Below are positions 30,030-38,273 of a stretch of 42,804 nucleotides of DNA, one piece after another. The translations under genes and the position numbers were made by a program. Within the stretch, counting starts at the first letter, position 1; every line of letters starts with the position of its first letter. Source of the stretch: Bacteroidales bacterium (lineage in GTDB: Bacteria; Bacteroidota; Bacteroidia; Bacteroidales; F082); contig JAFSJF010000077.1 of the NCBI GenBank assembly GCA_017439405.1, positions 1-42,804 of the forward strand. The letters run 5' to 3'. A model generated the notes under the pieces. That model was not told the origin of the DNA, made no database searches, and was given only the letters and a program-made list of their open reading frames with translations.

Positions 30030-32627
30030 TTATTGTTTAACGATTTTCCTAATTGTTGTTTTTCCTGTCTTGTCGAAAACCTTCACCACATACAGGCCTT
30101 GAGGCAAACTGCCTAAGTTAAGTGTGGGTTGTTGGCTTTGTTTTATTATGCGGCCTGTGAGGTCATAAACCACGGCATGGCTGAAATCATCTGTCGTAAT
30201 GGTCAAAAATCCTGTTGTAGGATTAGGATAAAGGATAAGATTTTCGATGGTTTCTTTGACGCTCCATGTATTGCAAACTTCCGCCCAGTCCGTCAAAGGA
30301 TTCTCTGCATTGAGCATGGGTGTGGTCTCGCAATAGGAGCCGTCGACGCCGTGGTGCGTCAAGGTCACTTGGTAATAATAGCACTCTTGCGACGAGTCGT
30401 CATGTGGGTCGAAATAGTCCACATGGCAGTTGTAGGGCGGATAAGGGATTTGCGCAATCCGCTCGTAATCAACATTATCTGTTGAACGATACAGGTTGTA
30501 GTGTTGGAAGCCATATTGCGGCTCTGTCAACTGCATTAGCGATTCAGCATCCATTCGGTTGCTGTATTGTGCCCTGACCATAAACGAGCCATCGATGATA
30601 TTGGTCTTATACCAATAGCCGTTGTCGCAAATCCAGCGTCCGTCGTCACTCGTACCGTCGTTGCCTGCGTAAGGGATGGGGGTTTGGATAACACTCCTCC
30701 GAGAGACCATAACCCAAACCTCATGGTTGTTCATTTGGTAAGGTTCGTCGAGTGTCACCGTGTGCCATTGGTCGGAGCCAGTGAGTTGCACCGTCATCTC
30801 CGAGACGAGCGTTTCAGGTTGGCTGAAACCTTCGTAAATCCTAACTCTGTATGCTCCATCGAACTGGATGTAAAGCGAGACATTACGGATAAACGAATAG
30901 TAATTCTGCCAAGCAAAAGGCACCATGATGCCCCATTGGATTTGGTTGCTTACGTTGGCCGTCGATGCCATGTAAACGCCATCGTCGTAGTGGAACTCAC
31001 CTTCATGGAGTTCGCCCCAACCGATGGAAGCCCCGTCAGTAAAGCCGTTCCATTGGGCTTCTCCACTGACCACATCGTCTGTCCCCTCGCAGTCGCCAAA
31101 CCGTCCGGCAAACTCGCTCTCGCACGAGCCCGTGGGAAAAACGTTGTAGTCGTTGACGCGGTAATAATGAATGCCATTGGGTACGGTGTCAATGTATTCG
31201 TAGTACTCTTGGCTTTCCTCTTTGGCTACCACACCAATCAGGTTGAATTGGCTGTCGGTGATACTTTTGCGATACACTTCGTAGTACGTCTTGATGTCCT
31301 CTCGCTGCGGGATGTCGTCTTCCTTGTTCCAAGTGAGGTGACGCGCCGTCCATTCCTCGTCGAGCTGCTCTATCTCCACATGGAAGTCTTCTGGCGCATA
31401 GCTTGGTCGCACGTCGATGGTCTGGAGGCACGATTTGTTGGGACATTCCCACCAACCAGGGTCGGCGTAAATGTTCTCAATGCTATAGTTGTGGATGCCG
31501 TGCGGCACGTTGTGGTCGATATAGGAATCTTCGTAGGGGTCAATGCCTTGGGCGATCAGCTCGCCATCGCGGTAAATGTTGGTGTAGGAAATGGGCAAGG
31601 CAGCGCCATTGCCGGGACCAATGATTTCGAACGACAAGCCTTGCTGTGTATTGGTGCCAGGGTCAATAAGAGGTGACCAACCTTTGTTGGGGTCATAGAT
31701 GCGGGCCTCGCCTGTGATGGTCTCTCCCAAAATGGAACGTGGAACGGCATACACGCCACAATTCAATGCACCAGTGAAAGAGACTATGAACCAATAGGTT
31801 CCAGGAAGGATGTCTTCGAGCGTCATTCCCGCTTCGATGCATGAAATGGGACGGTCTGTTTCGGTGAAATCGTTTTCGCTGGTGCGGTAGGTATGGTTCA
31901 TGTAAGTTCTTGCCATGATGTTTTGGCTCAAGTCGCCGTAGACGAGCTGCCCACCATTCAAAGGGTCTCCATCGTAAATAGCCATATAGACTCCCGTGAG
32001 CGTTGAGATGGGTGTGGCATCCTGATATAGGTAGAATCGGAAGCCAAAGATACCTCCTTGCGTCCATCCTTCGGGCGTGTCGAACTTGTCCATGACCATG
32101 AGGCTGTCGTTGCGGTTCACGTTGAAGCCGTATGCCGTCAAGCCATCATGCAAGGCACTCACGTTCCAACCGTTGTTGTAGCCCGCTCCAGGATGGGTGA
32201 TGTTACTTTCTCCGTAGCCGAGAGTCCAAGGTTCGACGAAATAGTTGGCCCATGTCAGTTTCACAGTGTTCTCGTCCACAAACGCGCCTTTGAAGTAGGC
32301 TGGTCTTGCAAAATGGGAACATGGCTCACAAAGGAAGACGTGCGAAACGGACTCGGAAACCTCGTCAGGATATACGGCTGCTACCGAGAAAATGTATTCA
32401 TGCCCCATAACCAACGTGTCGGTCATGACTTGGTATTCCGTTTCGGCCACGTCGCCCAACGCAATGTCGTCAAGCCAAAGGCGGTAGCCTAGTAGTTCAT
32501 TGGGATTGGCGGGAGGCGACCAAGAGGCAAAACCCATGTTGCTGACGCAAAGTTCTCGTGGCGGTTCCTGTGCTACAAGGTGAGCCGTCAGCAAAACCAT
32601 GATTAGAATGTAGAGCAATCGTTTCAT
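30030..32627 (-). CDS. Secreted T9SS type A sorting-domain protein with fibronectin III-like regions
   Basis: An 865-residue secreted protein. Residues 1-19 are a signal peptide (MKRLLYILIMVLLTAHLVA-Q). The body has several fibronectin III-like segments (FASWSPPANPNELLGYRLWLD; DEEWTARHLTWNKEDDIPQ; EPQYGFQHYNLYRSTDNVDYERIAQIP) alternating with jelly-roll-like regions (NVSLYIQFDGAYRVRIYEGF). The last about 70 residues form a T9SS type A sorting domain: LYPNPTTGFLTI, VVYDLTGR, LNLGSLPQGLYVVKV, KIVKQ. It should be exported by T9SS and attached to or released from the surface. No catalytic domain was recognised. Its place between galK and a nucleotidyltransferase is unusual; it may be co-transcribed by chance or bind a galactose-containing polymer. 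Confidence 0.85.
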   Translation of the reverse strand: MKRLLYILIMVLLTAHLVAQEPPRELCVSNMGFASWSPPANPNELLGYRLWLDDIALGDVAETEYQVMTDTLVMGHEYIFSVAAVYPDEVSESVSHVFLCEPCSHFARPAYFKGAFVDENTVKLTWANYFVEPWTLGYGESNITHPGAGYNNGWNVSALHDGLTAYGFNVNRNDSLMVMDKFDTPEGWTQGGIFGFRFYLYQDATPISTLTGVYMAIYDGDPLNGGQLVYGDLSQNIMARTYMNHTYRTSENDFTETDRPISCIEAGMTLEDILPGTYWFIVSFTGALNCGVYAVPRSILGETITGEARIYDPNKGWSPLIDPGTNTQQGLSFEIIGPGNGAALPISYTNIYRDGELIAQGIDPYEDSYIDHNVPHGIHNYSIENIYADPGWWECPNKSCLQTIDVRPSYAPEDFHVEIEQLDEEWTARHLTWNKEDDIPQREDIKTYYEVYRKSITDSQFNLIGVVAKEESQEYYEYIDTVPNGIHYYRVNDYNVFPTGSCESEFAGRFGDCEGTDDVVSGEAQWNGFTDGASIGWGELHEGEFHYDDGVYMASTANVSNQIQWGIMVPFAWQNYYSFIRNVSLYIQFDGAYRVRIYEGFSQPETLVSEMTVQLTGSDQWHTVTLDEPYQMNNHEVWVMVSRRSVIQTPIPYAGNDGTSDDGRWICDNGYWYKTNIIDGSFMVRAQYSNRMDAESLMQLTEPQYGFQHYNLYRSTDNVDYERIAQIPYPPYNCHVDYFDPHDDSSQECYYYQVTLTHHGVDGSYCETTPMLNAENPLTDWAEVCNTWSVKETIENLILYPNPTTGFLTITTDDFSHAVVYDLTGRIIKQSQQPTLNLGSLPQGLYVVKVFDKTGKTTIRKIVKQ

Positions 32628-32630
32628 TTG

Positions 32631-32657
32631 TTTGTTGTTTGTTGTTTGTTGTTTGTC
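32631..32657. repeat. 7-bp tandem repeat in the 5' leader of the T9SS gene
   Basis: Three full copies plus a partial one of TTTGTTG (plus-strand reading) directly abut the ATG of the minus-strand T9SS gene at 32627. Slippage would change the leader just upstream of the start codon and so translation. Confidence 0.75.
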
Positions 32658-32740
32658 TTTGCGAGCGATTGGCGAAGCCGTCCACCGAATTAGGCTGATT
32701 CTCTGGATCGCTTCGTTTGCTTCGTGCCTCGCAATGACGA
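32655..32740. repeat. Dispersed inverted-repeat element (CGCAATGACG type)
   Basis: GTCTTTGCGAGC (32655-32666) and GCCTCGCAATGAC (32726-32738) are inverted copies, and GGCGAAGC/GCTTCG arms lie between. The reverse strand would read the peptide RHCEARSKRSD, a known hallmark of non-coding dispersed repeats misread as genes. It fills the gap between galK and the T9SS gene. Confidence 0.65.
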
Positions 32741-32805
32741 CTTGCGATGACGCGAAGCGTGTCCATGATTTATGATAGATTTATGTCAGATTTGTTTCCA
32801 ATACA

Positions 32806-33954
32806 TTAAAATAATTTCCTCGCTCCGTCAGAAATCACCACATCATACACCTTCGGTTCGTGCCCGAACTTGGCAGCGAATTTCTCCTTCGCCGTGGCGA
32901 TGAAGGCATCATAAAGCTCTTCCTTCACAAGGTTGATGGTGCAACCGCCAAAGCCGCCGCCCATCACGCGCGAGCCGGTCACGCCGCACTGCTTGGCGAT
33001 GTCGTTGAGGTAGTCCAATTCCTCGCAACTCACCTCATAGAGCTTGCTCATGCCGTGGTGTGTGCCGTACATACGGTCGCCAACGGTCTCATAGTCACCT
33101 TTTTCCAAGGCTTCGCAGACATCGAGGACGCGCTGCTTTTCACCTATTACATATTCCGCGCGCATGTAATCCTCGGCGGAAATCTCAGCTTTCACTTCAT
33201 TGAGCATTCCCATTGTCGCGTCGCTCAAATATTTCACTTCGGGATGCTTGGCGGCGATATGGGCGCAAGAATTCTCACACGACTCGCGGCGCTTGTTGTA
33301 GGCAGATGATGCCAATTCGTGTTTTACCAGAGTGTCCAAAAGCACTACTTTGTAACCCTTAGGGTTGAATGGATAATACTCAAACTCCATCGTGGCGCAG
33401 TTGAGGCGCATTAAATGTCCGGCTTTGCCGAATAGCGAGGCGAACTGGTCCATGATGCCGCACTTCACGCCGCAGTAGTTGTGCTCAGTAGATTGGCCGA
33501 TGCGGGCCAACTCGAACTTGTCGATGTTGAGGTGCAGCAGGTCGTTGAGGGCGAAGGCGAAGGTGCTCTCCAAGGCGGCCGACGACGACATGCCCGCGCC
33601 GAGCGGCACATTGCCGAAGAAGGACGTGTCGAAGCCTGCGACCTTATAGCCGCGTTTCTGGATCTCGCGGCACACGCCGAAGATATAGCGTGCCCAAGGC
33701 TCGTTGGGTTTGTCCTCTTCATCGAGACCGAACTCGCTATAAGCGTCATAGTCAGCGGAGTAGGCGCGGACCTTTTCAGTGCCGTTGAGGCGGATGCAGG
33801 CGTAGATGCCCTTGTCGATGGCGCCTGGGAAGACGAAGCCGCCGTTATAATCGGTGTGTTCGCCAATCAGATTGATGCGGCCAGGCGAAGTGTAGACAAC
33901 GCCTTCATTTCCAAAGCGTTGCGTGAAAGTGGTTTTTAATTGTTCGATAGTCAT
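32806..33954 (-). CDS. galK: Galactokinase
   Basis: Phosphorylates alpha-D-galactose to galactose 1-phosphate (Leloir pathway). The 382-residue protein contains the galactokinase signature GRINLIGEHTDYNGGFVFPGAID at about 25-47, the GHMP ATP-binding motif NVPLGAGMSSSAALE near 119-133, a catalytic Asp in CGIMDQFASLFG near 169-180 and the C-terminal GHMP motif VTGSRVMGGGFGGCTINLV near 325-343. Complete and of normal length. It is the first gene of the minus-strand galactose cluster; the AraC-type membrane regulator gene lies 124 bp upstream in the same direction. A TAATTTG-like -7 on the minus strand near 33989 is weak. Confidence 0.96.
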   Translation of the reverse strand: MTIEQLKTTFTQRFGNEGVVYTSPGRINLIGEHTDYNGGFVFPGAIDKGIYACIRLNGTEKVRAYSADYDAYSEFGLDEEDKPNEPWARYIFGVCREIQKRGYKVAGFDTSFFGNVPLGAGMSSSAALESTFAFALNDLLHLNIDKFELARIGQSTEHNYCGVKCGIMDQFASLFGKAGHLMRLNCATMEFEYYPFNPKGYKVVLLDTLVKHELASSAYNKRRESCENSCAHIAAKHPEVKYLSDATMGMLNEVKAEISAEDYMRAEYVIGEKQRVLDVCEALEKGDYETVGDRMYGTHHGMSKLYEVSCEELDYLNDIAKQCGVTGSRVMGGGFGGCTINLVKEELYDAFIATAKEKFAAKFGHEPKVYDVVISDGARKLF

Positions 33955-34078
33955 AGTGCTTTCCGTTTTTCAAATTTGGGCGCAAATTAGGAAAAAAAAC
34001 GATTGCTTGGTCAGGGAATTTGATTTTTGTTTATAATCATGAATTGGAATACAGTTTTTTCAGAAAATCCATTTTCTG

Positions 34079-35188
34079 TCATTTATGCTTCCCAGAAAGG
34101 TATTGCGACGGCGTTTGCCCGAATTTTTTCTTGAACGAGCGCAGGAAGGTGGCGTAGGAATTGAAGCCCGACATGACCGAAATGTCTTCCAAAGAATGTT
34201 GGTTTTCAACGCCTTTTCCGTCAAGCAGACGTTTGGCTTCATCCAAGCGGAAGTCGTTGATGTAGTCGTAAAACGTCTTGTGCTTCTCTTGGTTGATGTA
34301 GTTGCTCAGATATTGTCGGTTGGTACCCAAATGTTGCGCCAACTTCTGCAAGGTCAGCGTGTTGTCCTGATAATACCGCTTTTCATGCATGATATTGTCC
34401 AAATCAATGTAAATCGGTGGTTTACGATAGGATAGAGTGGAGGCAATCTCTTGGTTTTCAGTTGCTTCCTCGCTTTCGTTTGCAGAAAGGACAAATACTT
34501 TTTGCCGAATCAGTTTCCGCATGACGAACAACCCAATGCCAATGGTGAAGAGACAATAGGCGGTGTCGAAAAGCAGGTTGCTCTCGATTGACGGCGTTGA
34601 GAACCAAGTTTGCTGCGAAACGCTCTCTAAGCCCCAAATTAGTTGCACGACGAAATAGACGACAATCAGGTAGCCGCTCCAGCGCAAGTCGAAACACTCC
34701 AAGTCGCCCACGTTGTCAAGCAGCATTTTCGTGTGCCTCTTGATGGAGCGTTCCAGATAAACCAGAAACACGATGGAGGCCACCAAAGTGTAGATCTGCA
34801 CCGCAGGCAAGACCCAACGGCTTCGGCTGAAGGCAAACAGAAGCATTGCAATTAAATCAGGTGTTGCCAAAAGCAGAAGTTGGCGTGTCTTGTAGCGGTT
34901 GGGGAAAACCAACGAGACGGCAAACATCATGTAGCCGCCCACAATCAGGTAGTCGAAAAGCACCAAAAGCGAGTTGAGAAACTCGGAATAGGGCAGGTTT
35001 CGGCAGGCCAGCACCACGAAGTTGTTGAAAAAACCGAAGGAGTGCAAAATCAAAACAGCGGCAAAAACCCGCTGGAACTGGTAGGTGCGGTGGTGCATGA
35101 GCATGAAAATGCCGCATCCCGTCAAGGCGCATTGCGTCAGGCCGGAGACGAAGCAAAGCAGCAAGATGTGGAACGAATCGCTGTTCAT
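34079..35188 (-). CDS. Membrane-anchored AraC-family transcriptional regulator
   Basis: A 369-residue regulator joining an N-terminal membrane region (about seven hydrophobic segments over residues 6-225) to a C-terminal AraC/XylS DNA-binding domain (about 270-369). The latter has two helix-turn-helix motifs: LTLQKLAQHLGTNRQYLSNYINQEKHKTFYDYINDFRL and HSLEDISVMSGFNSYATFLRSFKKKFGQTPSQY. The input is probably a membrane or periplasmic signal. ATG 35188 is chosen over an upstream extension because a -7 element TACCTTTG (plus 35194-35201) sits immediately before it; the transcript would be nearly leaderless. It is divergent from the lipoprotein pair at 35453-38083, and direct repeats between them could be its binding sites. 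Confidence 0.85.
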   Translation of the reverse strand: MNSDSFHILLLCFVSGLTQCALTGCGIFMLMHHRTYQFQRVFAAVLILHSFGFFNNFVVLACRNLPYSEFLNSLLVLFDYLIVGGYMMFAVSLVFPNRYKTRQLLLLATPDLIAMLLFAFSRSRWVLPAVQIYTLVASIVFLVYLERSIKRHTKMLLDNVGDLECFDLRWSGYLIVVYFVVQLIWGLESVSQQTWFSTPSIESNLLFDTAYCLFTIGIGLFVMRKLIRQKVFVLSANESEEATENQEIASTLSYRKPPIYIDLDNIMHEKRYYQDNTLTLQKLAQHLGTNRQYLSNYINQEKHKTFYDYINDFRLDEAKRLLDGKGVENQHSLEDISVMSGFNSYATFLRSFKKKFGQTPSQYLSGKHK

Positions 35189-35250
35189 GTCGGCAAAGGT
35201 ACGGCTTTTTCTGTCCAAGGTGCGGCCATATTCCGCCCGATTCCTGAATT

Positions 35251-35318
35251 TTTACGCATTGCAAACAAGTTTTTTACGCAATGACGAAACAAAAGGGAAT
35301 GTTTTACGCATTGCAAAA
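35251..35318. promoter_or_regulatory. Three TTTACGCA direct repeats, candidate operator
   Basis: TTTACGCATTGCAAA at 35251-35265, TTTACGCAATGACGAAA at 35273-35289 and TTTACGCATTGCAAAA at 35303-35318. The spacings of 22 and 30 bp are close to two and three helical turns, as expected for AraC-type regulators binding direct repeats on one DNA face. They lie between the divergent AraC gene and the lipoprotein operon. A candidate plus-strand -7 (GACCTTTG) is near 35363. Confidence 0.55.
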
Positions 35319-35452
35319 CGGTTTTTGGGCAGTTGAAAAGCCGATGCGGATGTTTTTGGTGACCTTTGCGCAACAAAACGAATGAACTAACCCAACTAAC
35401 AACAACCAAACCCCGACGAGCCAAAATGGGTAATAACCTTGGCAACGAAAAA

Positions 35453-36196
35453 ATGAAAGAAAAACGTCTTTTAACGACATTGTTCTGCGCAGGCGCATTG
35501 GCTTGTGCGCTTGTCATGACTTCATGCGGAGGTGGCGGCGGCACCGAAGGTGGCAAAACCGAAGCGAAGTTCAAGAAACAGCCCAAGAACGAGTTCCTCG
35601 GCGACTTGGTGAACATCGCTGGCGAGTATGAAGCCAAGTGGGATGCCAGCGAAGCGGAGTATAAGGAAGCCAGAAAGAAAAACAACGAAAAGTACGCTGA
35701 CAACTCCGACAAGAGAGAGCAGAACTATGGAAAAATCAGTGCAAGTCACAAGGAGAGAGGGAAGCAGATTGTGGCAGACGCCAACGCCGCTTTGGAAAAG
35801 GAAATGGCGACACTGAACGGAAAGGCCCTTCCCTTTGTGTTTGAGGAAGGTTTGGGCTTTGAGGTCGTGGAATGCAAGATTACAGGGATCACCAAACATG
35901 CGTCGAGCTGCAACAGGACGACACTTACCTTTACTTATAAGGTGAGGGCCACCGATGAAGACCTCGTCAAAAAAATCAGCGTGCATGATTATCCGATCAA
36001 ATACGGCTTCGTTGACGCAAATGGCAATGCCTTGTTGGACAAAAAAGGCAATGCCATTACGGAAATCGGTGGCTTTTCCAACGAGCATTTGAAGCAACTG
36101 CGCAACGGCGAGACCGTGGAGAAGGAAGGCTGGTTTGTTTTGGAACCGAGCTTCGCCAACTTCGCAAAGATCAAGTTTGAAAGGAATCGGTACTAA
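35453..36196 (+). CDS. Lipoprotein of unknown function
   Basis: A 247-residue predicted lipoprotein. MKEKRLLTTLFCAGALACALVMTSC is a signal peptide with lipobox ending TSC (Cys near residue 25), then a flexible GGGGGTEGG linker. A highly charged helical part (EYEAKWDASEAEYKEARKKNNEKYADNSDKREQNYGK...) is followed by a beta-rich domain with FEVVECKITGITKHASSCNRTTLTFTYKVRA. No family recognised. ATG 35453 is chosen because the upstream in-frame ATGs would bury the signal peptide. The start of the next lipoprotein is 19 nt after its stop, so the two form an operon divergent from the AraC gene. Confidence 0.72.
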   Translation: MKEKRLLTTLFCAGALACALVMTSCGGGGGTEGGKTEAKFKKQPKNEFLGDLVNIAGEYEAKWDASEAEYKEARKKNNEKYADNSDKREQNYGKISASHKERGKQIVADANAALEKEMATLNGKALPFVFEEGLGFEVVECKITGITKHASSCNRTTLTFTYKVRATDEDLVKKISVHDYPIKYGFVDANGNALLDKKGNAITEIGGFSNEHLKQLRNGETVEKEGWFVLEPSFANFAKIKFERNRY

Positions 36197-36214
36197 AAAG
36201 AAAGGCATACAACG

Positions 36215-38083
36215 ATGAAAAAAGCAAGATTCAATCTGCTGATAGGCGTAGTGTTCGCCTTCGCGCTGTGTACGATGACCTCGTGCCAAAAAGAGAAGAC
36301 CACCGGACAAATCCAAGGTCTTGTGACCAACTACAACACCAACGAACCCATCCAAGGCGTGAACATCTCGCTCAGCCCCACGGGCGCTTCCGCCGTCACG
36401 GGTAGCGATGGCCGCTACGAGTTCGCCAACCTCGCGCCGGGCAACTACACCGTGCAGGGCGTGAAGCAGGGTTTTGAAAGCAACACGAAGAACATCACCA
36501 TCACGGCGGGCAACGTCTCCTCGGGCGACATGCAACTGCGTCCCGCCGCCACGGGCTTCCGCCTCAATGTGGAATACCTTGACTTCGGCAGCGCGTTCTC
36601 CAACCTGACTTTCAAGATCATCAACGCCAGTGCCAACACGCCGATGAGCTGGGAAATCTCGGAAAGCCTTAACTGGCTGACCGTCACGCCTTCGACGGGC
36701 AACCTGCAAGGCGGACAAGAGACCACCGTCACCGTGGACATCGACCGCTCGCTCCTCACCCAAAGCATCACGGCCAACATCATCGTGCGCAGCGCCGACC
36801 AAAGCATCGTGCTGCCCATCAACGTCACCGTTTCGGGCAGCAACGGCCCGCAACTCCAACTGAGCGAAACCTCGGTTGACTTTGGCACTGCGACCAACAG
36901 CCTCGCTTTCTATGTGATGAACACTGGCCCGGCCAACACCTCGCTCAACTGGATTTGCTCCAACATCAACGTCGGTTGGCTGACGCTCAATCCCACTTCG
37001 GGCAACACGGCTGGCGGCGCCAGCACGCAGGTCATCGCCACCATCGACCGCTCGCAAATCAGTGGCATGGTCTCCACCTCGGTCAGCGTAAGCGGCGCGG
37101 GCAGCACCTCCACCATCACCTTTTCGGCCTCGTCAAGTGGTAGCGGCACGGCCCTTCTTCAACTGAGCGAAGGCTCGCTCGACTTTGGCGAAGAAGCCAC
37201 CACCAAGACCTTCCAGGTGAAAAACGTCGGCTCAGCCGGTACGGTGCTTGACTGGAGCATCACGGCACCTTCGGTGGACTGGCTGACCATCACGCCCATG
37301 TCGGGCAGCACCAATGCGGGCAGCGGCACCGAGGTGACCGCCGTCATCGACCGCAACAAGTTCAACAGCAATGTCTCTACGACCGTCACCGTGAATGGCG
37401 CGGGCAGCAGTGCCAACCTTTCGGTATCGGCCACCTATGTGGATAACAGCTTGGTGATTGGCGATGGCTTGTTCTGCTTCTTCAACTTCGATGGCGACGA
37501 AATTGTGGACTATAATGGCAACTACACGGGCATCAACAGTGGTGCCGAGGTCTCAACCGACACGCCATCGGGCGAAGGCAAGTCCTTGCAGTTCAACGGT
37601 CAATCTTCCTCTGTCATTGTTGAAGGCAGCATCGTTCCCACAGGAAAGAACTTCACATTCAACATTTGGTTTAAGACTGGCAGAGGCGACCAGGCTTTGA
37701 TTGGTTCCGACAATCACGCGGGCGGTAACAGGTGTTCTGCATTGATTATCACGGCAGACAACCATTTCAAATACTACCCGAACACCGCTGCCAACAATTG
37801 GGTGACGAGTGAAGAGGTGTCGCAATACATTGACAACCAGTGGCACATGTTGACCTTGACCTATAACGGCACTATCGGCATGATGTATGTTGATGGCACG
37901 CTGCTGGAGGCAAAGTCAAGCAATGTTCTGGAATGGGGGACGTATGTAACCACCAGCCTCATCGGTGCTGATATGACCAACAGCACCAACGGCTACTTCA
38001 ACGGCAAGCTCGACAACTTCCGCAGCTACAACCGCGCTTTGAGTGCCTCGGAGATTCAGACGCTATTCAACGCAAAGCAATAA
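36215..38083 (+). CDS. BACON- and LamG-domain lipoprotein
   Basis: A 622-residue surface lipoprotein. Lipobox MTSC ends near residue 24. Residues about 30-108 are a carboxypeptidase-regulatory-like (CarboxypepD_reg) beta-sandwich (GQIQGLVTNYNTNEPIQGVNISL...DGRYEFANLAPGNYTV). Three BACON-type repeats follow (about 115-210, 213-310 and 312-408), each with a LDFG/VDFG start, a W-L-T-V/L/I-x-P-x-S/T-G centre and a TVTVxIDRS end. The C-terminal about 200 residues are a LamG/concanavalin-like domain (LQFNGQSSSVIVEG...FTFNIWFKT...DNQWHMLTLTYNG...GKLDNFRSYNRALSASEIQTLF). BACON and LamG modules are linked to carbohydrate or mucin binding in gut Bacteroidales. Ends before a clear terminator. Confidence 0.88.
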   Translation: MKKARFNLLIGVVFAFALCTMTSCQKEKTTGQIQGLVTNYNTNEPIQGVNISLSPTGASAVTGSDGRYEFANLAPGNYTVQGVKQGFESNTKNITITAGNVSSGDMQLRPAATGFRLNVEYLDFGSAFSNLTFKIINASANTPMSWEISESLNWLTVTPSTGNLQGGQETTVTVDIDRSLLTQSITANIIVRSADQSIVLPINVTVSGSNGPQLQLSETSVDFGTATNSLAFYVMNTGPANTSLNWICSNINVGWLTLNPTSGNTAGGASTQVIATIDRSQISGMVSTSVSVSGAGSTSTITFSASSSGSGTALLQLSEGSLDFGEEATTKTFQVKNVGSAGTVLDWSITAPSVDWLTITPMSGSTNAGSGTEVTAVIDRNKFNSNVSTTVTVNGAGSSANLSVSATYVDNSLVIGDGLFCFFNFDGDEIVDYNGNYTGINSGAEVSTDTPSGEGKSLQFNGQSSSVIVEGSIVPTGKNFTFNIWFKTGRGDQALIGSDNHAGGNRCSALIITADNHFKYYPNTAANNWVTSEEVSQYIDNQWHMLTLTYNGTIGMMYVDGTLLEAKSSNVLEWGTYVTTSLIGADMTNSTNGYFNGKLDNFRSYNRALSASEIQTLFNAKQ

Positions 38084-38111
38084 AAGAAAACATCTGTGAC
38101 TATTTTTTCTG

Positions 38112-38143
38112 GTGGCCTCGGAGATTCCGGGGCCGCTTTTTTT
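38112..38143 (+). terminator. Intrinsic terminator after the lipoprotein operon
   Basis: TGGCCTCGG (38113-38121) pairs with CCGGGGCCG (38127-38135) with one mismatch and a 5-nt loop, then seven T. Confidence 0.8.
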
Positions 38144-38220
38144 ATGGGTCGTTTCCCAATTGTTTCAATACGAGCGTTATTAAAAAATCGACAACCCGCC
38201 TCAACTGACTGATAATTTTG

Positions 38221-38228
38221 TATTTTTG
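38221..38228 (+). promoter_or_regulatory. -7 element of the M64 peptidase / fucosidase operon
   Basis: TATTTTTG in the string TTTTGTATTTTTGCC, about 45 nt before the ATG at 38274. The -33 box is not clear. Confidence 0.6.
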
Positions 38229-38273
38229 CCCTTTCAAATTTTCAGATTCCTAACAAAATAAACCTAATTAGAG

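Noticed and set aside
30567-31676. 369-codon plus-strand frame
   Set aside because: Antisense to the T9SS protein, which has an intact signal peptide and sorting domain.
32497-32766. 89-codon minus-strand open frame
   Set aside because: Covers the T9SS start region and a dispersed repeat; its RHCEARSKRSD peptide is a hallmark of such non-coding repeats.
35522-37057. 511-codon open frame on the minus strand
   Set aside because: Antisense to two lipoprotein genes with clear signal peptides and BACON domains; its composition (Val, Arg, Ala, His-rich) is typical of a shadow frame.
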